Below, piece after piece: positions 51,546 to 59,607 of a stretch of DNA of 64,000 nt. The stretch comes from Planctomycetes bacterium syqfu (GTDB lineage Bacteria > Planctomycetota > Phycisphaerae > Phycisphaerales > Phycisphaeraceae): NCBI GenBank assembly GCA_020974905.1, contig CP087563.1:558001-622000 (forward strand), given 5' to 3'. A model generated the notes under the pieces. It was not told the origin of the DNA and did not search any database. It was given only the letters and a program-made list of their open reading frames with translations. The translations under genes and the position numbers were made by a program. The first letter of the stretch is position 1, and every line of letters starts with the position of its first letter.

Positions 51546-53456
51546 ATGTCTGAGGTCTCACCAGAGAACCCAAACCCAATGGCAAGTCCACTTACGACCA
51601 ATCAACTTGAATCTGATCATTTCAAGCAGATTCTCAATACGCTGACAACACAGGTTTGGTTTAAGGATACCCTGGAAAATGTCCGTTGGGTCAACCAGGC
51701 CGTCTGCGATTTCATGGGGATGCCATTTGACCATATCGTTGGAAGAAACATGGCTGACCTTCTTTTGAAAGGTGACTTACAGAAGGTCAAGGAAGCCACA
51801 CAAACCATCGTTGAAACCGGCCAGCCGATACTCGGGCGCATTGTCCAAACGCAATATCACGCCGATGGTAAAATGCGTTGTTTGAAAATTGATCGTATTC
51901 CATTTCTATCTGATCAAAAACAAGTCCAAGGCATACTCGTCTTCTGCTCGGACATTACCGAACTCCACGAGACGCAGTCCAAGCTCCAACGCGCAACGCG
52001 TCTGTTTGAAAGCTTCCAGCATCATTCTCCCATCATGAAATGGGCGCAGGATGAACATGAACGCTACATCATGATCAATCGTGCATATGAAGATTTTCTT
52101 CAGGTGAAAGCATCGGACTTGATCGGCAAGACACCGGCGGATTCCAGATCACCCGTGATCAATTCTGCTGTCATCGGCAAAGCCGTTGAAACCACGCGTC
52201 AGATTCTAAATAGTGACCAAGCCATGGAATTTGAAATCCAGATGACGCGAAACGGCATGGTCCATACGCTGCTGGTCACCAAATTCCCCATGGATCTGGG
52301 CAACCATCAAAAAGCCGTCGGGGGCCTGGCGATTGATATCACCAATCAAAAGGAAACTCAGGAACAGTTGTTGAAGGTCAAGCAACGATACGAGTTTGCC
52401 ATCAACGGCACAACCGATGGCTTGTGGGATTGGGACATTGGTCCGTTCTGCTGGTATTCCCAGCGTTATAAGGAAATTCTTGGCTACAGTGAAACGGATC
52501 ACTTTTCCAATAAAATTGAGGACTCAACGGAACTGATTCACGTCGATGATCGGCCGTATGTCTGGGAACAGGTTCGCAAATGTCTCGAAGAAGACGCTCA
52601 GTATGATGTCGAATTTCGTATGAAGTGCAAGGACGGCTCGTTCCGGTGGGTTCGTGCCCGCGCCAAAGCGATGCGCGATAAAAACGGCAAGGCGATACGC
52701 ATGAGCGGTTCGATTCAGGACGTACACGATCGCGTTACCGCCCAGATGCAATTGGCTAAAACCAATGAATTGCTATCAATCCGTAATCAGGAATTGGATC
52801 ATTTTGCCCATCTTGCAGCTCATGATTTACGATCACCACTTCGTACCATTGCCGGATTCGGGGGGTTCCTCCAGGAAATGATGCAGGAGCAATGGGACAA
52901 TCCGCAGGCCCGCGAATATCTCAGTCGCTTGTTGGGTGCAGCCGAACGCATGGAAGGACTCATCGACTCCCTGCTGACCTTTTCACGCGTGGGGCGTAGC
53001 GAACTGGACTTCTCCGCCACGAACCTCAACGAAGTTTTGGAATTGGTTTGCCAGGACCTGAAAAATGAAATCGATGAGTCCAATGCTCGAATTGACAGTC
53101 AAACCCTGCCTTCGCTTGAATGCGATGCCATGCTCATCGGGTTGGTCTTTCAGAATCTGCTGAGCAACAGTATCAAATATTGTGTGGATCAATCCCCCGT
53201 GATTGAAATTCAAAACTTATCCAATGAGAAGCAGCATATCATCTGCATCAAAGACAATGGAGTTGGTTTTTCTCAAAAGGATGTCACACAAATCTTTGAG
53301 CCATTTAAACGTTTGAACAATCCTTCGCGAAAAGGTTCATCCGGATATGGTGTTGGGCTTTCCATATGCAAACGCATTATCGAGCGTCATCATGGTCGAA
53401 TCGAAGCTCAATCCACCCCAGGTGAAGGTGCGACTTTTTATATCCATCTTCCGTAG
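51546..53456 (+). CDS. PAS-domain sensor histidine kinase, soluble
   Basis: ATG 51546 is chosen as AAGGA lies eight bases before it; ATG 51528 is possible. The 636-residue protein has three PAS domains (about 18-135, 150-270, 280-400; the third with IGPFCWYSQRYKEILGYSET and a PAC strand), HisKA with DHFAHLAAHDLRSPLRTIAG (phospho-accepting His), and an ATPase domain with NLLSNSIKYC, CIKDNGVGFSQ and GSSGYGVGLSICKR. No membrane helices. It likely partners with the LuxR-type regulator 237 bases downstream. Confidence 0.93.
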   Translation: MSEVSPENPNPMASPLTTNQLESDHFKQILNTLTTQVWFKDTLENVRWVNQAVCDFMGMPFDHIVGRNMADLLLKGDLQKVKEATQTIVETGQPILGRIVQTQYHADGKMRCLKIDRIPFLSDQKQVQGILVFCSDITELHETQSKLQRATRLFESFQHHSPIMKWAQDEHERYIMINRAYEDFLQVKASDLIGKTPADSRSPVINSAVIGKAVETTRQILNSDQAMEFEIQMTRNGMVHTLLVTKFPMDLGNHQKAVGGLAIDITNQKETQEQLLKVKQRYEFAINGTTDGLWDWDIGPFCWYSQRYKEILGYSETDHFSNKIEDSTELIHVDDRPYVWEQVRKCLEEDAQYDVEFRMKCKDGSFRWVRARAKAMRDKNGKAIRMSGSIQDVHDRVTAQMQLAKTNELLSIRNQELDHFAHLAAHDLRSPLRTIAGFGGFLQEMMQEQWDNPQAREYLSRLLGAAERMEGLIDSLLTFSRVGRSELDFSATNLNEVLELVCQDLKNEIDESNARIDSQTLPSLECDAMLIGLVFQNLLSNSIKYCVDQSPVIEIQNLSNEKQHIICIKDNGVGFSQKDVTQIFEPFKRLNNPSRKGSSGYGVGLSICKRIIERHHGRIEAQSTPGEGATFYIHLP

Positions 53457-53693
53457 GAAAGCGTTTAGGGGGACGGGCACCTACCTGCTACACGAAAGTT
53501 ATATGTTTTTATACCCTGCATCAGGGACGATTTAGTGTAGTCACAGATAAATTAACCTATTATGATATAGGCATGTAACAATGGATTGTTTACACTGCAT
53601 ATAACGTAATGGTATGCATATCTCATATATCAAAGGCATGTTTCGTACATGCCACTGGTCAATAATGCATACACAGGATAAGAACCGAATTAA

Positions 53694-54347
53694 ATGATAC
53701 CCCAGAACCAACTCAGCACGCTCATACTTGATGATGATGATGATCACGCTCGTCTTCTGGAACTTTCGCTTGCAAAACTCAGCGATTACCAGTTTTCCGT
53801 CAACAAGTGCTCCAACATTGATCAGGCGACACAACTGATCGACACGCATGAATTTGACCTGATTTTTGTGGATTATCGCTTGGGGGGTGAAACTGGCGAA
53901 AGCTTTGTGAATACTGTCCGCCAAAAAGGATTGGATGTCCCGATCATCTGTATTACGGCAGTGGGTGACCACTACGCTGCTGCCGATGTCACCCGTGCAG
54001 GTGCTCAACGTTTTATGCTTAAAAGCGACATCCAATCACCGTTACTCAAGACCATGATTGAAGAATCACTTGAAACGGTCCGGGAATCACGTGACCAGAT
54101 GGCACCGCAAATCCAGGCCAAGGAATTGATCGAACGTCTGACTCCTCGCGAGAAGCAGGTTTTGGAACTGATTGTCGAAGGCTTGTTGTCCAAGCAGATT
54201 GCCTTGAAACTTGGTTGCGCTGAGGGGACCATCAAACTCCACCGTTCCCGCATGCTCGATAAGACTGGATCTCAAACCACAGGTGAATTGGTTCGCATTG
54301 CCATGTTGGCGCGTGGGCACCTGACGAATGAGACTCAAGTGTCTTAA
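53694..54347 (+). CDS. Response regulator with LuxR/FixJ-type DNA-binding domain
   Basis: The 217-residue protein has a receiver (LILDDDDDHARLLELSLAKL, LIFVDYRLGGETG with the phospho-Asp, CITAVGD, FMLKSD) and a C-terminal GerE/LuxR domain (LTPREKQVLELIVEGLLSKQ). Its neighbour upstream is the PAS kinase on the same strand. GGCATGTttcgtACATGCC (53635-53653) is a perfect hairpin/palindrome before the gene and could be an operator. DNA targets unknown. Confidence 0.92.
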   Translation: MIPQNQLSTLILDDDDDHARLLELSLAKLSDYQFSVNKCSNIDQATQLIDTHEFDLIFVDYRLGGETGESFVNTVRQKGLDVPIICITAVGDHYAAADVTRAGAQRFMLKSDIQSPLLKTMIEESLETVRESRDQMAPQIQAKELIERLTPREKQVLELIVEGLLSKQIALKLGCAEGTIKLHRSRMLDKTGSQTTGELVRIAMLARGHLTNETQVS

Positions 54348-54478
54348 TACAAGGCCTCCACCAAAGTTATATAGCCAAACGCCCAGGATCGTCCGATAAT
54401 AATATCACATCACGGTTAAGTCAGAGAGGCAATTATTGAGGGACGGGGTCCTGACATGTCCTGAGAAGGAGCTTGCAC

Positions 54479-54682
54479 ATGTCTCTGATGACCGAAGACA
54501 AACGCTGTAGTGGAATGGATAGCTACACAGGGAATCTACAGCCAGTTCGTTCAGAACTGGTCAACCGTATCCGTAAACAGATTCAGGACGGTACCTACGA
54601 TACTGATTTGAAAATGGAAGTCTGTATAGAAAAACTGCTTCATGTTTTTCAAAGTACTGCATCTATCGATGAAGGTGTTTGA
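54479..54682 (+). CDS. FlgM-like anti-sigma-28 factor (small)
   Basis: ATG 54479 has AAGGAGC eight bases before it. The 67-residue protein has VRSELVNRIRKQIQDGTYDT then KMEVCIEKLLHVF, the pattern of the C-terminal sigma-binding helices of FlgM. FlgM binds FliA (sigma-28) until the hook is complete. No fliA is in the window. It follows the kinase/regulator pair by 131 bases, which might link them to motility. Fit is reasonable but the protein is short. Confidence 0.65.
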   Translation: MSLMTEDKRCSGMDSYTGNLQPVRSELVNRIRKQIQDGTYDTDLKMEVCIEKLLHVFQSTASIDEGV

Positions 54683-54956
54683 AAAACATCAAACAGTTTG
54701 TTCTTCCAGCCTATTTGGCTGGACTCACCATCCATAATGGAAGATAGAGCGGAATTCATTCTGGACATCCCCCCCGGGTTGCCCAGACGATGTTCGGCTC
54801 AATGTTGGATAGACGCCTGTTTGCCCGTTGCGTCATATCACGTTGATCGTACTATCGACAAATTTGAGATGTTTCAAAATACAACTTTGGTTTAAGTTCC
54901 TTTCTCAATCCGACTTACCATTTTACCCCAATGCACTTATTTTACCGTCTGGCAAG

Positions 54957-56861
54957 TTATTTGAACGTTGGTGGGCATATCAGAACCGAAAACTCGGTTT
55001 CTGATCCACGGTTTTCAAGACGTAGCAAAAGTCGGTTATAGCCCTTCTTGAAAAATACCTTTCTGGATCCCTCACCGATACGCCAGTCACTGTGACTCCT
55101 GTCATCCCAGACCACCAGGTCATTGATCCATAATTTGGATGAATCATCGCTGGCGACGGCTAACAGCATGTCGGTGTTCTCTTCAAAATGGACTTCGGTA
55201 TAGGCATAGTAGACCGCATTACTCCGTTCATTTGGCGGGACGACCTGTATCCGACCGGATTGGGTAAACTGCCATTTGAGCTTCATGGGCTTTCCCTTAT
55301 CCGGTCCACTTGTCTGCTTTTTACCGAGATACTCAGCATCAAAATCAACCGAAAGTTCCGGCGGGAAAATGTCACGGTGATCAAGCTTCCCGTGATTCTC
55401 CCACGGTCCAATGATGTACCAGGTATCAAGATACAACCAGCCGTGACGGGGGGAGTCCTTGTTGAACTTCTGCCCGGGCAAAGCCTGAGCCATGACCTTG
55501 TTCCCCGGAATGTTGATCCCCTCCATGTTCTTGGGTGCCACATCATCCGGATCAGAATAGGTGCCTGTCCCACCTTCCGTTTGCCGGTGATCCCCCATGC
55601 CTGCAGACGTTGCTGTCGAGAGCCCCATGGCCATCTGTCGCATGATCGATGACATATCCACATTGGCCTGACTGCCTGCAGCAAATTTGCTCATCATGGC
55701 ACGGGCGCGATACATCTGTTGCGGTGACTGACTCCCCAGTGCCTTACTGAGTTGGGTCATGCCCTGAGCCTGGGAAACTTTATCCGCAGTCGCCACCTTC
55801 ATCTCGTCGACTTTCTTGACGGTATCCTGCAACTGCTTACGGAACGTTTTCAAATCGTCGCGTGTTTTTAGAGTCTCCTTCTGCTGGGCAAGTTGTTTGC
55901 CTAACTCCGGGCGTTGTGGGGGTGTGTGACTGAGATTCTTTTTGGCTTCCTCAAGTGTGGCATTCTGCTGCTGCGATAACTCGGCAGTTTTGATATCACT
56001 GAAGGTCTGATCCGCTTTCTCCTCCAACGCCTTGGCACGATCGTAAAGCGCTTCAGGTGGCATTTGCTCAAGCTCTTGTGTTGACATTTGTTCGGTGGGC
56101 TCAGGTGCGTTGGCTAACATTTCCTGTGCCTGTTGGATATTACTGTTCTGATCCTGCCCATCCAGGGATTGAAGATCCTCATCCAGGGCCTTGCTCATCT
56201 CAAGCAATTCCTCAGCAACACGTTTATCATCGCGTTTGGCATCTTTGTCTTCAAGAACGGCATTGGCCATATCCTGAAATTCCTGGGTCTGATTCTTGAT
56301 CCATTCGTCACGTTCTTCGGCTCTGGGATCTTCCTCATCCGCAACCATCATCCGGGCAGTGGTGTTCATCTTCACTGCCTGCTGTCTGAGTTCGTAAGAG
56401 GTTTTATCTTTCTTGTGCTTGTTAATCTCAACAGCACGTTTCATCAGTTCGTTGGTCTTTTGGCGAATACGATCCAAAACAGCATCACGTGGTTCTTCAG
56501 TGATCTCCTTGAGTTTGGTTTCACGGATTTCCTCGAGTTCCTGATTCTGCTCCTGAAGTTCCTTGACCATTTTGACCATGTCGCGAACAGAGTGTTTTTC
56601 CTCTTCCTTGACCAGTTTCTCAACGTGTTCTTCGGGGAGTTCCTGCGTGCGTTGGCGTTCTTTTTTTTCCTTGAGTCGTTCGATGGCAATTTCGCGCAAC
56701 GGCTGTTCTTCCATCGGCTCGGTATCCAGCTTGGTGACACCCAGAAATTCAAACTGCCACATCGCCCCGACAATCAGCAGGTGTATGCCAAGGGAGATGA
56801 TAAGAAACCATCCCCCGCGGTGCTGACTCTTGATTTCATCGGCTATTGTAGTGTTTGTCAT
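54957..56861 (-). CDS. Coiled-coil membrane protein with PA14-like C-terminal domain, partner of ExbBD
   Basis: ATG 56861 chosen; a longer in-frame start at 56906 lies deeper in the ExbD gene. The 634-residue protein has an N-terminal membrane helix (WFLIISLGIHLLIVGAMWQF), where TonB would have its own, then charged heptad-rich coiled coil (about 50-350) and a C-terminal beta domain (GWLYLDTWYIIGPWENHGKL, LAVASDDSSKLWINDLVVWD, RKVFFKKGYNRLLLRLENRG) resembling PA14. Overlaps ExbD's end by 26 bases: same operon. It takes TonB's place in gene order but lacks a TonB C-domain. Confidence 0.8.
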   Translation of the reverse strand: MTNTTIADEIKSQHRGGWFLIISLGIHLLIVGAMWQFEFLGVTKLDTEPMEEQPLREIAIERLKEKKERQRTQELPEEHVEKLVKEEEKHSVRDMVKMVKELQEQNQELEEIRETKLKEITEEPRDAVLDRIRQKTNELMKRAVEINKHKKDKTSYELRQQAVKMNTTARMMVADEEDPRAEERDEWIKNQTQEFQDMANAVLEDKDAKRDDKRVAEELLEMSKALDEDLQSLDGQDQNSNIQQAQEMLANAPEPTEQMSTQELEQMPPEALYDRAKALEEKADQTFSDIKTAELSQQQNATLEEAKKNLSHTPPQRPELGKQLAQQKETLKTRDDLKTFRKQLQDTVKKVDEMKVATADKVSQAQGMTQLSKALGSQSPQQMYRARAMMSKFAAGSQANVDMSSIMRQMAMGLSTATSAGMGDHRQTEGGTGTYSDPDDVAPKNMEGINIPGNKVMAQALPGQKFNKDSPRHGWLYLDTWYIIGPWENHGKLDHRDIFPPELSVDFDAEYLGKKQTSGPDKGKPMKLKWQFTQSGRIQVVPPNERSNAVYYAYTEVHFEENTDMLLAVASDDSSKLWINDLVVWDDRSHSDWRIGEGSRKVFFKKGYNRLLLRLENRGSETEFSVLICPPTFK

Positions 56862-57258
56862 AGGTACGAATCCCAACGTCTTTAAGGCCTCTGAACTGGC
56901 AGGCATTCATCACTTCAACGACACGGTGAAACGGCGTCTGCTGATCCACATCAAGCCGGATACTACGATCGGGCTGACTGGCAGCAACATCACGGAGTCG
57001 ATCGTGAAGTTGGTTAAGTGTTGTCGCATCCCCCTGCCAGTAAAAACCACCGTCTTTATCCACACCGATGACCAGGACATCATCACGCGGGGGCAACTTC
57101 ACTGCGGCCTCGGAGATCGGTGGGTTGATGTCTATGTCATAGTCGTCCTTCTTGAGCATGGTGGCAACAAGAAAGAAAATCAATAACAGGAAGACACAGT
57201 CGATGAGCGGGCCCATCGAGATTTCTTCATCTTCATCAGTGTCGAGTTTCAATCGCAT
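56836..57258 (-). CDS. ExbD/TolR-family protein (copy 1)
   Basis: The 140-residue protein has SMGPLIDCVFLLLIFFLVAT, the membrane helix with the essential Asp (MxPLIDxxFLLLIFF), and a periplasmic RSIRLDVDQQTPFHRVVEVM segment. Works with ExbB to turn proton flow into envelope work. Ends overlapping the PA14-like coiled-coil gene. Confidence 0.93.
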   Translation of the reverse strand: MRLKLDTDEDEEISMGPLIDCVFLLLIFFLVATMLKKDDYDIDINPPISEAAVKLPPRDDVLVIGVDKDGGFYWQGDATTLNQLHDRLRDVAASQPDRSIRLDVDQQTPFHRVVEVMNACQFRGLKDVGIRTYDKHYNSR

Positions 57259-57308
57259 GGATTAAATCGTGTCCCTATACATTCGCCTGTAAACCACTTG
57301 TCCTCTAC

Positions 57309-57749
57309 CTATTTGGCAGGGTTTCGCGTTTTGACCTCAACCTTGGTGTATTCCTGTAACTGGGCGATGTCCAATGCCTTGATCACAGTTTGGAAGGGTG
57401 TGTCGCGATCTGCTGCAAATTGCAACGGGCGATCCTTGCCACGAATCTTGCCCAGTTCATTGAGAAACGCGGACAGGTCATCAAGACGTTCCCATTTACG
57501 TGAACCATTTCGATTGGCACCAACCACTTTGAGATACTCGCCATTGACATCAATACCGATGACGTACACATCACTGTTGGCTTCTTCCGATAGACTCGTT
57601 GTCGGATCAGGCAACGTGATTGGAATCTGCTTTTCCTTGAACTTGAGCATGGTGGTTACCAGGAAAAAGATCAACAGCAAGAACACACAATCAATCAATG
57701 GCGATAAAGGCACCTGTGCATCGTCTTCACTTGTCAATTCAATTCGCAT
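57309..57749 (-). CDS. ExbD/TolR-family protein (copy 2)
   Basis: The 146-residue paralogue has PLSPLIDCVFLLLIFFLVTT with the conserved Asp and RPLQFAADRDTPFQTVIKAL in the periplasmic part. Two ExbD genes in tandem may form a mixed ExbD dimer. It lies between the other ExbD gene and ExbB. Confidence 0.93.
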   Translation of the reverse strand: MRIELTSEDDAQVPLSPLIDCVFLLLIFFLVTTMLKFKEKQIPITLPDPTTSLSEEANSDVYVIGIDVNGEYLKVVGANRNGSRKWERLDDLSAFLNELGKIRGKDRPLQFAADRDTPFQTVIKALDIAQLQEYTKVEVKTRNPAK

Positions 57750-57770
57750 GATCGACTTCTTCCTGATGGC

Positions 57771-58670
57771 TTAGTGTTTGGACGTTGAACTACTTGAGCG
57801 TTTTGCCTGCTTCTCAGCAAGCTTGATCTGCTTGGCACGGGCTCGGGCGGTGCCGATGGGCTTGAGGAACCAGGCATCAATCAGACCTTCAATGGAGGTT
57901 TCCAGATCAGCCATGTACCCCATGATTCGCTGTTTGAGATAGTAGTAAATCCCCATGGCAGGAATGGCGATGGCAAGCCCGACTGCTGTAGTGATCAGCG
58001 CCTTGGCAATGGAATCTGCCAACAAGGATGCGCCACCTTCATCACCATAGATGGCAACCAGGGCAAAGGCTTCAATCATGCCAATCATGGTACCCAGCAA
58101 ACCCAGCAAGGGTTCAAGTGAACCGACAACGGCTAGCGGATAAACGCGCTGGAGTTCATGACGCATTTCACGGACGCCAATATCACCCGCTCCCTGCTGA
58201 ATGTGTTGCAGTTCGTTATGCCGATGGTCTGAGATAAAGCGAATGATTTTAGCCACGACTGATGGGTCATTTTCCACCAGCTCTTCGACTTCTCGCCAAC
58301 GACCTTTCTCACCGAGTTCCATAGCCTGTTCGACAAGATCAAGCGGGGCAAAGTTTCGCTGTCGAATGTGAATCAGACGTTGGATGGCAACGCCCACACC
58401 GACGACGGAAAGAATCAACTGAGCAACAACGATCAGACCGCCTTTGTAAAGTTCAGCAATCCAATCAATCTCAGCTTCAATGGGTTGGTTGGAATCCAGT
58501 GCAACATCGGTTGTTGCATTGGTATCTGTCTGCACAGTCTCCTGATCCGGTGCCTGGTCCTGCGCAAAGACCTGATGCCGTTGAGCAAAGAACAACAGAA
58601 TCAAAAGGAATGTTACAGAAAACAACACCAAGCGAAATGGCAAAAACCTCACACATGTCTCCTTGTCCAT
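57771..58670 (-). CDS. ExbB/MotA/TolQ-family proton channel protein with signal peptide
   Basis: The 299-residue protein starts with a signal (MDKETCVRFLPFRLVLFSVT), a periplasmic Q/D/T-rich stretch, then three membrane helices, with LEPLLGLLGTMIGMIEAFAL and ADSIAKALITTAVGLAIAIP, the MotA/TolQ/ExbB channel core. It powers ExbD-coupled work across the envelope. First gene of the four-gene minus-strand operon. Confidence 0.93.
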   Translation of the reverse strand: MDKETCVRFLPFRLVLFSVTFLLILLFFAQRHQVFAQDQAPDQETVQTDTNATTDVALDSNQPIEAEIDWIAELYKGGLIVVAQLILSVVGVGVAIQRLIHIRQRNFAPLDLVEQAMELGEKGRWREVEELVENDPSVVAKIIRFISDHRHNELQHIQQGAGDIGVREMRHELQRVYPLAVVGSLEPLLGLLGTMIGMIEAFALVAIYGDEGGASLLADSIAKALITTAVGLAIAIPAMGIYYYLKQRIMGYMADLETSIEGLIDAWFLKPIGTARARAKQIKLAEKQAKRSSSSTSKH

Positions 58671-58809
58671 GGGATTCGGTCGCTATCAGGTAGGGTGCGG
58701 TGGGAGCGACCAAAGCTTTAACCATGGATTTTGACATATTTGATAACAAATGCCAAGTGCAATTTTCAAATCAACTCAGATGATGCGGTTTATGCCATGA
58801 AATAGTTGA

Positions 58810-59607
58810 TCATGGCAGGCAATATTGATCCGCTTTGAGGTCCGTCACAAAGCCATGTGCTGGGGCATGCGTGATCATCAGGGATGGCTTGGCGGCCTTG
58901 GCGGTAAATTGTGGGGTCACCCCACAGGCCCAGAACACCGGCACGATATCGCTGGGAATCGCGTCCACCGGTTTGCCCCATATCGGGTTGGTCAGATCAG
59001 CACCAATCTCCTCCGGATCACCAATGTGAATCGGCGCACCATGATTCCAGGCAAAGCGAGCGGTCAACTGCGTGGCAATGATCGCTTCAGCAGCCTTCAT
59101 CCATCGCATCGTCACGATCAACGGCCCTTCGAACTTCCCGGACCTGGCGGTGGGGATCGACGTGTTGAGCACCCAGACTTCCGGCGAGGGTTTGACGCCT
59201 GCGCGTTCAATGGCATGGTCGAATGTCAGTGACGAACCCATCAGTAATGCAACACTGTCATCCGACCATAAATCCGTAATGTCCGTCACCGTCCCCTGAT
59301 CTTCACCATAGCGCGAGACAGCATAACGCGAGAGATCCGTTCGCATGTCCGCGCCAGGTGCAGCCAATCGCGAGATCGGATCACCTGCATCAAAGACTTC
59401 AATCACCGGGCAGGGCTTGGGATTGCGCATGCAGTAAACCAGAAAGTCATACGCATCAACCTTGGGTAAGACCACCAGGTTACACAAAACATTTTCAGGA
59501 ATCAGACCACCAGTCGGACCACTATATCGCCCTTCCCGACAGGCTTGGCGGTGTTGCTCGGCATTTTCAAAAACAGGTTGGTTCACGTCACTCATTAAAA
59601 ATCTCAT
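58810..59607 (-). CDS. DUF1445 putative hydro-lyase / D-glutamate cyclase-like protein
   Basis: The 265-residue protein has LLMGSSLTFDHAIERAGVKP, VPVFWACGVTPQFTAKAA and ITHAPAHGFVTDLK, the conserved stretches of PF07286. Mammalian relatives act as D-glutamate cyclases; bacterial ones are called hydro-lyases. Start is ATG 59607, sharing TAATG with the esterase stop, or 59595. It is the last gene of the fucosidase unit. Confidence 0.85.
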   Translation of the reverse strand: MRFLMSDVNQPVFENAEQHRQACREGRYSGPTGGLIPENVLCNLVVLPKVDAYDFLVYCMRNPKPCPVIEVFDAGDPISRLAAPGADMRTDLSRYAVSRYGEDQGTVTDITDLWSDDSVALLMGSSLTFDHAIERAGVKPSPEVWVLNTSIPTARSGKFEGPLIVTMRWMKAAEAIIATQLTARFAWNHGAPIHIGDPEEIGADLTNPIWGKPVDAIPSDIVPVFWACGVTPQFTAKAAKPSLMITHAPAHGFVTDLKADQYCLP

